DNA of 64,000 nt from Mastacembelus armatus (Eukaryota; Chordata; Actinopteri; Synbranchiformes; Mastacembelidae). The notes beneath the pieces are model-generated. The model had not been told where the DNA came from. It did not search any database and saw only the letters and a program-made list of their open reading frames with translations. The position numbers were made by a program, and so were the translations under genes. Below are positions 30,525-42,299 of the stretch, piece after piece (the stretch's first letter is position 1; the number at the start of each line of letters is the position of its first letter). The stretch lies in NCBI RefSeq assembly GCF_900324485.2, contig NC_046651.1, positions 7,656,605 to 7,720,604 of the forward strand. Reading direction: 5' to 3'.

Positions 30525-33500
30525 ATGGACCCAACTGACACAGCCCCGGATTCGTGGGAGCAGGAGGAGGATGGCGAGGCCCCGGCCGCCGCGGCGGAGC
30601 TGCCGAGCGCCTTCGCCGCCCTCAACGTCAACGCCAAGCCGTTTGTCCCCAACGTCAACGCCCCGGTGTTTGTCCCGAGCTTCCTCCAAACCAGCGCCGT
30701 GGAAATACCGGCCTCAGATGGTAGGTCAGCGCCAGACAGCCGGTTGGAAGTTAGCTTAACTCGCTAGCTCGCTAACCCAGCTAAGTTAGCCTTCCTGTTT
30801 GTAACTCGCCTTGTCCAGCCCATCCGCTTATCGCTTCTCTAACTCATCAACAAGTCAGCTTCAGCGCTGGCTGGTTTATAATACAGCAAAAGTCACAGCG
30901 AAACGTACAGCGTGACCTCCCTTGTCTAATAAATATTTATGAAAGTTTAAAATCCGCTGTTTCTCTCCCCAAAGGGGCCCCTGATCCAGTTGCCAGCATG
31001 GAGGTGGCAGAAACAGCAGGTATGCATCCACAGTACTCCAGGCACTGCATGTTCAGGCTGTTACAGGTGTGGCTGCAGGCTCAGGTGGGCAGATTTACCT
31101 GGAGCCAGATTTGAAATCTGAGGCTGACTGGCAAGGCTTGGGTGCTCACCTTTAGTCTCCCCTGCTTGTATTGCAGCTCACTGAACCATATTTGGATTGG
31201 TGGTGATGGTAAACCCATGTGCATGGGCCTACGTATAATATGATGCAACCTCACATGTCCATGCCTGAAATAGACATTTCACTGGCACACTGTGATGTGC
31301 GTGGAGCACAGCATGTCCAAGACCCTGGACTGCTGCTCTGTGTGTGTGTGTGTGTGTGTGTCAGAGCAGTTTGAAATGTATTTGGCTGCTCCAGAAAAAC
31401 ACAATCACTTTTTTCCTGACTGGATTAAACTTGCTCCTCTCTGGTTCTTTCACATTTTGGGCCTGATCTGGTTTGTTGTGTGTCTCTACTCAAGTTACAG
31501 AGAACCAGTGGTTTTGTTTTTAAAAGAGACTGGATGCTGCAGCTGCAGCAGTGAGTGACAGAAGAAATAAGTGACCACATGTAGTTTATATAAGAGACAG
31601 ACAGGGGATGTGTTCTGGAGAAACACTTACCTTCAACATTACACTACTTCAACACTTTCTCCAAACAAGTCTAAAAGACAAACCATAGGTAGAGCACCAC
31701 GAGACGGTCGACAAATTGCCTTTTTGAGTTGCCAGTAGTCATTTCTTACAGGCTGATTATAAACAACGAGGAGTGAAAAGAAAATAGGCTTTGTGCATGA
31801 CTGCTGGGCCGCATAATTTCATAGTTACAGAAATGGCAGGCGGACTTGTGTGTGTGTTGCCATGGGAAGATGCTCCTTCTGTTATGCTCAGCGGATCTCA
31901 GGGTACTCGTTAGTTTTCTGAACTCTGTTTACTCGGCAGAACATTGCAGTGACTGTGGACAGCGTTAGCCGACGGCATGCATGAGACATTAAAACATATG
32001 TGCTTGTGTGACAGCAGGTTGAACCAGCTTAAAGTCAAGATATTAAACATAAAATAATTTAACTGTCTGATATAGAGCAACTACCAATAATAGCGCACAA
32101 AGTGTCTGCAGGTTTTCACTCCACCTAAGAAGTATGATGCCGTATGTTCCTCCTCTGTCCGAGCTGTAGGTTTTCTGTGGTGTCGCAAGCAATAACAAGT
32201 GTAGTAAATGTTTGTGGTTCCAGCTCCGGTGGAGAATGGAGCCACGGAGGCTGACATGACCACGGAGGAGGAGACATGGGAGCAGAAGGAGGAGCAGAAG
32301 GAGGAGCCTGGGGGAGGTGGAGGTGGCGGAGGGCAGGAGGACCTGGGTGGAGGAGGAGCCTGTGAGGAGGGTGCTGCGAGCAAGGAGGATGAGGAGATGA
32401 TGGAGGAGGAAGAGGAAGAGATGCCCATGCCCAAAGTGGCTCCGGCGCCACCGGACGCTCCCAAGAAAGAACATGTGAACGTTGTCTTCATCGGTCACGT
32501 GGGTGCGTCTCATTTATGTGTGTGTGATTTTAATGTAAGGAAGATTATAGAGAAGCTCATGTTCATGTTGTAAGATTTCTTCTGGTTTTATCTGTCAGAT
32601 GCTGGCAAATCAACTATCGGAGGACAGATCATGTGAGTATCTTTTTTTTTTTTGTTGTTTTTTGTTTTTTTTTTGTGAGCCATTAAATTTTCCTACTGCA
32701 AAGAAAACTGAAACTTCATTCAGAACCAGAAACTTAAACAGATTCACTATTCATTGTTGAAAAACAGACTCTATGTATGTTTGCTGTGTTGCGTAATCTT
32801 TCACAGTTAGGGTATTCAGAGAAGTAAGGCACTACCGCTGTTAGCTACAGTCAACAGGTTTCATCTTGTACAACAGTGTTTTTCAGTTCAGGCTCTAGTT
32901 TGACTTTTGTTCCCATAAGGCCACACATAAAGTAGATGTAATACCACTTAAATGGCTGGTATTATATTACAGCTTTCTTTACCGTGTTCTCTTCTTTCTA
33001 GGTATTTGACTGGAATGGTGGACAAGCGAACCCTGGAAAAATATGAAAGAGAAGCGAAAGAAAAGAACAGGGAGACATGGTGAGAAAGGCTCGTGTTTCT
33101 GAGATTCAGACTGGTTTAATTGCAGGCAAATTGTTCTCCACACCTGATGGAGGGTGTATTTTCTTTCATGGCACCATTTTGTGCCGTCACAGGGATGCAT
33201 GAATTACACCAATTGCAAGAAACTGCTTAATGTTTAAGAAAGATAAGTTTGATGCCCTGTCTTTTAGTTATGCATTTAAAAGTTATTCAGCAAATAATCA
33301 CACAATTGATTATAATAGGTTTGTCACATGTGCAGTTATTTTAAGTTTTGTAAACATAATAAATAAATATGGCTGCTGCCAGGTATCTGTCATGGGCTCT
33401 GGACACAAACCAGGAAGAGAGAGACAAAGGAAAAACCGTGGAGGTCGGGAGAGCTTACTTTGAGACGGAGAAAAAACACTTCACCATCCTTGATGCCCCC

Positions 33501-36500
33501 GGACACAAGAGCTTCGTCCCCAACATGATCGGTGGAGCCTCACAAGCTGACCTTGCAGTCCTGGTGAGGTGCACATTGACTAACAACCGAAAACACAGAC
33601 TACCTACAAACGTCAAACACATAGATTAAATCCTTTAATCACAGATTTTTATAAGTTAAACTTTTTTTTTTTTTTCTTGCTTCATGCATTTATTTGTAAA
33701 TTATGTTTTCACCACAGGAAGAAAGTCTACAGAAACATCCATAATCTACTCCTCATCTTTAATCAGATATTCAGAAGACAGCACTTCGTCTGAATTTGGC
33801 AATAGATAGTGGAATAACATCTGCTCGGTTTATTGGTTTGTATCAGGTGATTTCTGCACGAAAGGGAGAGTTTGAGACCGGCTTCGAGAAGGGAGGACAG
33901 ACAAGGGAACACGCCATGCTGGCTAAAACAGCAGGAGTCAAGCATCTCATTGTCCTCGTCAACAAGATGGATGACCCCACCGTCAACTGGAGCCTAGAGA
34001 GGTCAGTGTGGTCTGGATGAAAATAGATTTATGCTTACCTCAGTTTTAATGCTGCATCAGTGGCAGTTTCACACTATACATAAAAATTGTGTGGAGAAGC
34101 TGGATTTTTTTTTTTTTTTTTGGCGCCAAAAGATGGGGCAGATTGGTAGCAATACATTTTTCCTCATTGACTATGTTTTTAAAATGAGATTGCTTTTGGA
34201 TCCCCATACTGCAAATCAGTGATGTTAATGTATTTGGTGTTTTAGTCAATATTGTCATCCTTTTGTTCCGACAGGTATGAGGAGTGTAAGGAGAAGCTGG
34301 TGCCATTTTTAAAGAAGGTGGGCTTCAACCCCAAGAAGGACATCCACTTTATGCCTTGCTCCGGACTCACAGGTGCCAACCTCAAGGACCCTGTACCTGA
34401 ATGCCCCTGGTACACGTAAGTCAGCTCCATGAATGTGTTTCACTGGTTGGGCAGTATGTAGTATCGTCAGGTTTTAGATGCTGTGATCTGTTAGGTACCA
34501 TGTGCTGAAGCCTACTAAGAGTAAAACACACTCCTTTACCTGAACAGTGACACTTTCATATATGTTAACAAAAATCATTGCATCCAGCCACAGCTGTGTT
34601 TATACAAATTTATAAGTGAAGAATTGCATTAAGGTGCATTTCATGTCATTAAATTATGAAGTCAGAATTTATGTCTGCTCTGTGTGTTGTCAAGGCAAAT
34701 CCAGTGTGTGTGAAGTGGGCCATTCCCTTTAAAAACAAAAAGTGCCATCATAAAAGGGCCTTTTACAGCCATTTACCCCTGTTTGTCATTCAGTGCTGGG
34801 AGGTGAGTCTGGAAGACCTAATCAAAAGAAGTTCACTGCGGTTAGTGAACAGAAACCAGGATAATTGTGCACGTTATGGTTTCATCAATAAGGTTGTACA
34901 TGTTTAACACTTGACTGGTTAACATAGCTCACTGCTGTTAAAGAGATGGATTGAGCACATTTGTTTGCTCTGTTTCTTCTTGTGTGCAGCAGGATGTTCA
35001 GCTGCTTCAGGCCTCAGCATTTTGTCCAGATGCTCTTGAATTAAGAGCCATCAGCTGTCACAAATCAGCCAGGGTTAGACCTGAGGACACAGTAGCTGTG
35101 CTCACGGAGAAACTTCTGATAACAGAAACAAAACATGAACAGTGGGAGTTTTTGACTGTGGTAATGAACATTTCTTTGCCAGGGGTTTGCCATTTATCGC
35201 CCACCTGGACAGTTTGCCAAACTTCACCAGATCCAGTGATGGACCAGTCAGACTACCTATCGTAGACAAGTATAAGGTGAGCAGCCGGAGGGCTTTGATT
35301 CTCTTATTCTCGAAAGAGAAAACCTGAAATCTGTGGCAGCTTGTATCTTCTCCACTGCACTATCCTCAGCAGATGAGTGGGCGGAAAATTTCTTTCAGTT
35401 TTTGTTTACTTAGCCAAAATCTTTTTTGCTCCGCTCCCGTTTGTCACTTTCCTTCCTCCTGGTTGATTTTCCAAGAGCCCACAAACAGGCTCAGAGACAC
35501 ACACTGCAGCCCCTGCATAGGCATTCCTCCTTAACGTCATTTATCTTCTTGGCAGATGTTGGAAGCAGTTCAACACGTAACACACAGTGTTGGTGGAACT
35601 GACTTATTTTGGAGTGCTCTCAATTGTCCTTACAATAAACATCTTCATATGTCATCTTTTAGCTTTATCCTTTTGTCATTTTGTTGTTTTAATACTCCTC
35701 TCCTTGTGCTTGTCTAAGATCCTTATGTAGCACTTATATGACTAAATAGTCCCAGCTGGTGTGGTTATGGTTGGATGAGCTGGGGGCTACATACTTCTGA
35801 CCGCCCAGCTAAGACCTTCAGCAGGGACATGCAGCTGAGGATTAAATGATTATCAAGACTGTTTTGTCGAGGACTGGATCTCATGATTGTACACCATGAT
35901 CGAGAACTCACATTGACACTGTCTGCAAAAAGTAATCATATTTTAGTAATGCCTATAAAAACACTAATGTGTTTTGATTGAACCTAGACAATTAGAGAAG
36001 CATAAGGCAATAATTATACAAATTAAAGATACTCAATTGAATGATGGATCCAATGGATGGATGTGCTGGATAGTGGCTCAGCCAGGCATAGTGGCCTCCC
36101 TGAGCCTCTCTACCTTTAAAATATTTCTATTCTCTTTAAAAACCTTCTCTTTAAAATTTCCAGGTTTTTCTGGGCCGGTGGCCATAGCTCTTTACATTGT
36201 GTGCAAATCTTTTGAGATGGGATATTCACCGTTCTGGTTTGCTCCCTACAACCCTGCTCAAAGTGCTTAAAAAGTAAAACCTGTTTAACCAATTAGAGAG
36301 CTGTTGCTAGGCAGATGTAACTAGGATCAGTTTAGAAGTCAGAAGCCAAATATACTGGGCAGCAGTAAGAAAAGTTATTTATAAATTCATTATCACTCAT
36401 TATGTTGTCAGTGGGTTTTCAACTGTTAAATTATTCTCTATATACACAGTAGACCATCTGGGGTCTAGTAGTGAAAGTACTGTGGTCCAGAATTATAAAT

Positions 36501-38169
36501 GCTTATGAAGGGCAAAATTTCCTTTTTCATTCTGTTTTTACACTAGAGAAAAGCTTTACAATTTACAAGTCAGTGATTCTTGTATCTGTAGTAATGGATC
36601 ACAGCAGCAGTATTAGTAGTAATATGTGTAGGTGTACAGTTTTATGTAGTTTTTCCCGAATATTAAAGAATGTCAATCGTATTTGAATTTCTCTGATCTT
36701 TCTAATCGCATGTGTTTGCAGGACATGGGCACAGTTATCCTTGGGAAACTGGAGTCTGGATGCATCAGTAAAGCCCAGCAGCTGGTCATGATGCCAAACA
36801 GGGTGAGACCTCCTCTGTATGCCTTTGCTGCATCTCACATGGGTCCATTGAACCTTCTGTTAGAAGTAACGTCAAGGCTCAATTCTTACATTAAATGTGT
36901 TGCAGCCTCAACTAAAAAAAAAAAAAAAAAAAAAAAAAGATGTCACAACCCAAAGGATTTAGTTTCACTTCCAGCCATTACAATGTGACCTGTTTCAGTA
37001 CAGCAATGATGTGTTCATTAACTGTATGTCTGTGTGTGTTGCAGCACACAGTGGAGGTACTGAGCCTCCTCAGTGATGATGTGGAGACAGATGATGCAGG
37101 TCCAGGGGAGAATCTGAAGCTGAGGCTGAAGGGCATCGAGGAGGAAGAAATCCTTCCGGGTTTCATCCTCTGTAGCCCCGACAACCTCTGCCACTCTGGA
37201 CGCACCTTTGATGCACAGGTACAGACCACAGGTGTACCAGTGTCGTACAAAGCACTACTGTAATTTGATATTTAATATTTAGTGTTTAAAGCAAGTGCAC
37301 AGTAGCTATTTGGAACAAAGATAAAAGAAGGAGACACTATAATATTTTTTCCTTTGAAGTTCTCAGTGCAGTTTTAGAAAGTTTTCATTTTGGATCTTGC
37401 TTTTAAATATTCTGTATGCAAACTTAGAGAGTGATTATTACAGTTTGTTTCAGATAATAACCTGAGCTGATGAAAGACTATATACTGGGACTATGTCAAA
37501 TCAGCTGATTGTGACTTTGGATGGTAAGATTCTGTTAGCATGTTGCTAAATTGCCTTGCTTAATCCCTTCATTTCAGATCGTGATCATTGAGCACAAATC
37601 AATCATTTGTCCTGGTTACAATGCAGTGCTTCACATCCACACCTGCATTGAAGAAGTACAAATCACAGTAAGTTCCAGCTCCAGTTTTTCAGACTTCTGC
37701 AGAGTATTTCATGGTATGTTTGTGATTGCCTCCTGGCCTGAATGGCCTTTGGTTAAACTCTTCACATTCCTGCTGCAGGCCTTAATCTGTCTGGTTGATA
37801 AAAAGACGGGGGAGAAAAGCAAAACACGACCACGCTTTGTTAAGCAGGACCAGGTGTGTATTGCCAGGCTCCGGGCAGCTGGAGTCATCTGCTTAGAGAC
37901 CTTTAAAGACTTCCCACAGATGGGCCGATTCACACTGAGAGACGAAGGTAATGGACAATGACACTTTAAATATGGTTACTTCAGGTACTAGGATTAGCCA
38001 ACAGATTTTACACAACTACGGTAGAGCGGATGTTGTTCTAATTTTTCTAATGGTATGAACTAAAGTCTTGTGTTGACATTTTATTGCTCACTTCTCTGCA
38101 TGAACATCTCCACCAGGCAAAACTATCGCCATTGGCAAAGTGCTGAAGCTGGTGCCAGAAAAGGACTAA
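30525..38169 (+). CDS. gspt1: Eukaryotic release factor 3 (eRF3a, GSPT1)
   Basis: Fourteen coding exons: 30525-30720, 30975-31019, 32224-32502, 32599-32632, 33002-33079, 33383-33563, 33847-34001, 34275-34415, 35183-35276, 36722-36802, 37045-37218, 37578-37667, 37779-37947 and 38117-38169. They give 589 aa. eRF3 is the GTPase that works with eRF1 in translation termination. The N-terminus has two overlapping PAM2-type poly(A)-binding-protein motifs ([20 protein letters not shown], about residues 31-50). A Gly- and Glu-rich linker follows in exon 3. The GTPase domain shows GHVDAGKST (171-179), DAPGH (248-252) and NKMD (310-313), and the two beta-barrel domains end with [11 protein letters not shown]. 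The start begins [11 protein letters not shown], like mammalian GSPT1, and is preferred over an upstream in-frame GTG. Short exon 2 (45 nt, phase 1 to 1) can be skipped without loss of frame. GSPT2, an intronless mammalian retrocopy, is excluded by the introns. Confidence 0.97.
31339..31361. repeat. (TG)n microsatellite in gspt1 intron 2
   Basis: Short TG dinucleotide run in the 1.2-kb second intron. An 88-codon frame that overlaps it has no match and is not counted as an exon. Confidence 0.9.
36914..36939. repeat. Poly(A) tract in gspt1 intron 10
   Basis: Run of about 26 adenines. It could be the tail of an old retroposed insertion, but no SINE or LINE body can be recognised in front of it. 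Confidence 0.85.
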
Positions 38170-38815
38170 ATGCAACAGTGGCAGCATGCATGGAGTTCTT
38201 CCACTCATTACCAGAGGAGAAATGCTGCTAAAGCCGACCCAAACAGCTACTCTCTCTTTACACACAACTATGCTGAAGAGAAGAATGATGACGACAGTGA
38301 AGAAGGAGAAAATTGCAGAAAATGAAGAAAATGAGACTGAATCAGTTTTTATGATGAACAATATGAATTGAGAGACCAAGTCCAGTGTGTCAGCTTTCTC
38401 ATATTGAGAGCTCAGCTATGCCACTAATGTAGCTACATGTCCCCCTTCTGTACTCCCATGGCTAACTGCTCTGTCAGCTGGCCACACCATTTGTTTTTAG
38501 AATGGAAATGGATGCAGTGTTGCTGAGTTTGGGGAAGAAAAACAAAAACTTCAGAATGATTTCATATCCTGAAAAAGAGCAGAGTTAGCCTGTTATTATG
38601 ATTTACAAAGTACATCTCCCTTGTTAAGAGTGGGGTTAAAAATCCAACGGACATTTTATTTGGTTTTAAGGATTGCTGTACCAAAATTTTTTTGTTTGGT
38701 CTCTCTCCACATGGGATGCTTTAATTGGATGGAGCACACATACTAGTCTGATGAACCAAGGATAAATACACTCACACAAACAGACACACACAGCTGTTAC
38801 ATAATCTGAACTGAA

Positions 38816-38821
38816 AATAAA
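38816..38821 (+). terminator. gspt1: Poly(A) signal of gspt1
   Basis: AATAAA about 650 nt after the TAA stop, followed by a GTGTATTTGTTTT element. The 3' UTR is 38,170 to about 38,840. Confidence 0.65.
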
Positions 38822-38841
38822 TGATCAAGCTGCAACAGAAA

Positions 38842-39280
38842 GGTGTATTTGTTTTCAATTGGGATGGGCGAAACATCCAGTATCCAGTGCATCAATGCAT
38901 GTATTCGGGATGGACGATTATTATTATAAAAAAAATGTTCCTGAGCATAATATCCTCAGGAAGCGAAGCTAGTCTTTTATTTTAACTTTAATGCCTGTGT
39001 TAATTATCAGTAATTTTGACTCAAATCTATTTCATACTTGATCTTGCCTTCACTTTAGTGCTGTATAATTTCACAGTTCATACTAATAATAATAATAAAA
39101 GGTTAAATTATGTATTTCATCCTTCCCTGTAATATTAACCCTGCTCCAGTCTGGCTTTAGACTTCAACACCTGTGCCCATCACTGTAACTCTTGACGTAA
39201 GGCAACTTTACTTCCGTGGGTGTTCACGGTTTTTGTACAAATAAAGTTTTTTGCTACTCTGTGACGTAGTTGGTACGAAT
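38842..39280. other. Intergenic stretch between gspt1 and rsl1d1
   Basis: AT-rich, about 440 bp, no exon or recognisable repeat. The right end merges into the rsl1d1 promoter. Confidence 0.6.
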
Positions 39281-39320
39281 TGCGCATGCGTGACTGCTGC
39301 TCACACGTGAAGAGGACAGC
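39281..39320 (+). promoter_or_regulatory. rsl1d1: rsl1d1 core promoter with NRF1 site and E-box
   Basis: TGCGCATGCGTG at 39,281-39,292 fits the palindromic NRF1 motif. CACGTG at 39,304-39,309 is a perfect E-box of the MYC/USF type. Both lie within 40 bp of the ATG, so transcription must start very close to the coding region. An E-box plus NRF1 site suits a nucleolar ribosome-biogenesis gene. Confidence 0.6.
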
Positions 39321-40255
39321 ATGGCTGATAGAACAGAAGTTGTGTTGGACCAGGCACAGGTAAAAACAAACAAAGAAAACACCGTGTTGTTGTACTAGCT
39401 TCGTTTTAATCAATAACTCATCGGTTTGCATGACTGTGATAAATTGTATTGTTGCGAACCAACAGCAGCCAGGAGCTAATTAGCATTAGCTAGTTGTCTG
39501 TATGTAGCCTGGTTTAGCTGCGCAGCTAGTTCACAGTGGCCCAGGAGCAAGTCTGACTTTCCAGAGCCTTGGAACCGGATTTTGTCCGTGGGTTTGTATC
39601 GCTGTTAATAACTCCGGACTTAATGTTTCTCTCTGCCAGGTGAAAAAGGCCGTGCAAGCCCTGCAGGCCTTCCTAAAGAACAAGTCCACCAGCGACTTTA
39701 GTTTACTTGACGACACACAGACCATCAGCCTGCTCTTCACCCTCTGGAAGATCCCAAAGCAGGCACAGACCATCCGCATGTGAGTCTCACAGACAGGAGC
39801 GCAAAGCTGCATTCATGCCTGACCTGTAGTTCATCTGTAGCGGTCGGTATCTCATATTTGAACCGAGTTCATTGACAGCGACGTTTCCTTCTGTCCTCAG
39901 TCCCCTGCCCCATGGCCAGCGGTCTGACACGGACGAGATTTGCCTGTTCACCAGAGATGAGCCCAACATGACCTCAGAGCAGACCCAGAGGTTTTATAAG
40001 AAGCTGCTGGAGGAGAGGGGAGTCAAAAACGTATCTGAGGTACCTGCCACTCACAATCCTCATGAAGCACTGACAGCCATGGCTGTGCTCATCCTGGCAT
40101 AAAACAGCGGAATAATTGGTGATAATTATGATACACATCCTTCTAATAAAATTGGTGCACTAGCCAGTCCTAAATGCTTCAAATCAGTAGGGTTTTATTA
40201 GGCCACAGGGTATCTGGTCTGTATTAATACCTATTAACAGCAACTGTAACACATG

Positions 40256-40321
<66 letters not shown>

Positions 40322-42299
40322 CTCTCTTCGGCAGATTATCCCATACAAGGTCTTGAGGACTGAGTATAAACCATATGAAGCCAAGCGGCGCCTGCTGGGA
40401 AACTTTGACATGTTCTTTTCTGACGACCGCATCCGCCGCCTGCTGCCATCCCACCTCGGGAAACATTTCTACGAGAGGAAAAAGTGAGAACACACCTTTT
40501 GTGTTGCTAAGGTTTTATAGTTTCTTCAGATCAGAATATAGGGCTGAATTTGATCATATATCACAAATACTTGCAATAATTTGGATTTGAACAGTAAACT
40601 GTGCATGTAATGACTAATGTGTAATTAAAAATGCTTTAAACACCTTTTTATCAGCAAAGCACAGCGTAGAAATCTCTTGTGTAAATCCATTTGATACATG
40701 CCCTGCTCACAGTTTATTTTAAATGTTTGGTAGCAAACTGAGCTTTGTCTACAAATCTGTGTATTTATGTACTTAAAACTTCTTAATTTATTTTTTTGTT
40801 TCTCTTAGAGAGCCGCTGTGTGTGAACCTGCAGAGCAAACATCTGGCCAGAGACATCCAGAGAACCATCCAGGGCACCACCTTGAAGGTTACCAACAAGG
40901 GCTGCTGCTGGTGAGATTTGCTCTTCTGTTATGTGTTTCTAATGAGCAGGAACAACTTATTCAGCTTTCTGTGAAAAATATCAGTAGTGCTTCCTTCAAA
41001 TTGATACTGTCTTGCAGTATAATCAGTAGCACCTCACAACAACCCTGTCATTCCTGGTCAGTGACTGATGTGGGTAATGCTGGTGCCATAGAGACTCAAT
41101 GTAAATCCAGACGGACCTCCTCTTCCTGTGGGGGCTGTCTCTACAACTTTGATACATATTTAATGTCAAGCACATGTCAAATATGAAGTTACCTACATGT
41201 TGTGTTCTTGTACTAATCTGGTGACAAGTGCTGTTGAGGGTATTGCCTTAAAATGTCAGATCCTTAACCCTGTCCTATGACGCACCATGGTCCTGTGTTT
41301 ACAGCATGGCTCGTGTTGGACACTCCGGCATGACAGCAGCTGAGGTGACAGAAAACATCGAGGCTGCTGTCCGAACAGTGATGGCCAAAATACGTATGGT
41401 GAGTCTCATCAACCCAGAGAAACATCTTGTGTGTATTTTTTAATTAGGGTTGGTTCAATAAGTAATGGACTGAAATCTTTAGCTGAGAAACTTCCTGGAT
41501 GTTTTCCCTTGATTTCCTTTTACAGTTCAGTACTTTTGTATATGCTAAATATTTCTGAATAGTTCTTCCAGAGACAATTGTTTGGTCCTAATTGTTATGA
41601 GATTACTGCTTAAACTCTGTTACTGCTATTTGCAGAAAGGATCAGTGATGAAGCTCATCCATATAAAAAGCCAAACATCAGTGGCCCTGCCCATCTACAC
41701 TTCAGACCTGAGTCATCTCAGTGTGGATAAGAAGGCCAATACACAAGCTCAGGCCCCCAAAAAAGAGGCGAGAAAACAATTTTCTTTAAGTCTTTGTCTT
41801 GTGCCCAGAATTACTGAGTTAAAGTGAAATAATCAGTTTGTGTGTCCTTGTAAATTTCAGGGAGCTACAGCCAAAAAGCCGGCGAAGAAAAAACAGACAA
41901 AGGACAAAAAACAAGTAGATGCTGCTGCAGAGGGAAAAGCAGAGAAGGGACAGAAAAAGAAGGTGCAAGAGGAAGAAGAGGAAGAAATTCCACAGCTGGT
42001 TCCCATAGAAACACCAAGCAAAAAACGTAAAGTAGAGGTCAGTACTGCTCACAGCTCCTGGATTTTAAAGACTATGTTTTAAATGAATTAACTGACTGTT
42101 TGGAAGCATTTGGGCAGGTCTGTGCTTTAACTGTGAATTACAGACTCATTTCTTCTCTTTGTTGTAGAAGCCATTGAAAAAGAAGCAGCTGAAAAAAGCA
42201 CCCAGACCTGCAGCAGCGAAAAAAGGAGCAAAAGCTCAGAGCAAGTTGACACAAAAGGCTGACTCCAAAGTAAAAAGAAAAGCGCCCAAAGTGAAATGA
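39321..42299 (+). CDS. rsl1d1: Ribosomal L1 domain-containing protein 1 (RSL1D1/CSIG)
   Basis: Nine coding exons: 39321-39359, 39640-39779, 39901-40039, 40335-40483, 40809-40910, 41305-41398, 41636-41767, 41861-42037 and 42168-42299. They give 367 aa, shorter than human (about 490) because the C-terminal tail is shorter. The first 250 residues form the ribosomal-L1-like domain, with [44 protein letters not shown] and [15 protein letters not shown]. The tail is Lys/Ala-rich with acidic runs and KKRK-type nuclear signals, as expected of this nucleolar protein linked to ribosome biogenesis, proliferation and senescence control. The intron after exon 7 appears to use a GC donor (GAG then GCGAGA). 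A (TG)n tract sits right before the exon 4 acceptor. Confidence 0.96.
40257..40320. repeat. rsl1d1: (TG)n microsatellite abutting a splice acceptor
   Basis: About 30 TG units with one GC interruption end 14 nt before the exon 4 acceptor of rsl1d1 (exon starts 40,335). Only TCTCTCTTCGGCAG separates repeat and exon. Confidence 0.95.

Noticed and set aside
32043-32513. Three overlapping minus-strand frames of 108-156 codons
   Set aside because: They are antisense to the Glu/Gly-rich exon 3 of gspt1, whose purine-rich codons leave few stops on the other strand.
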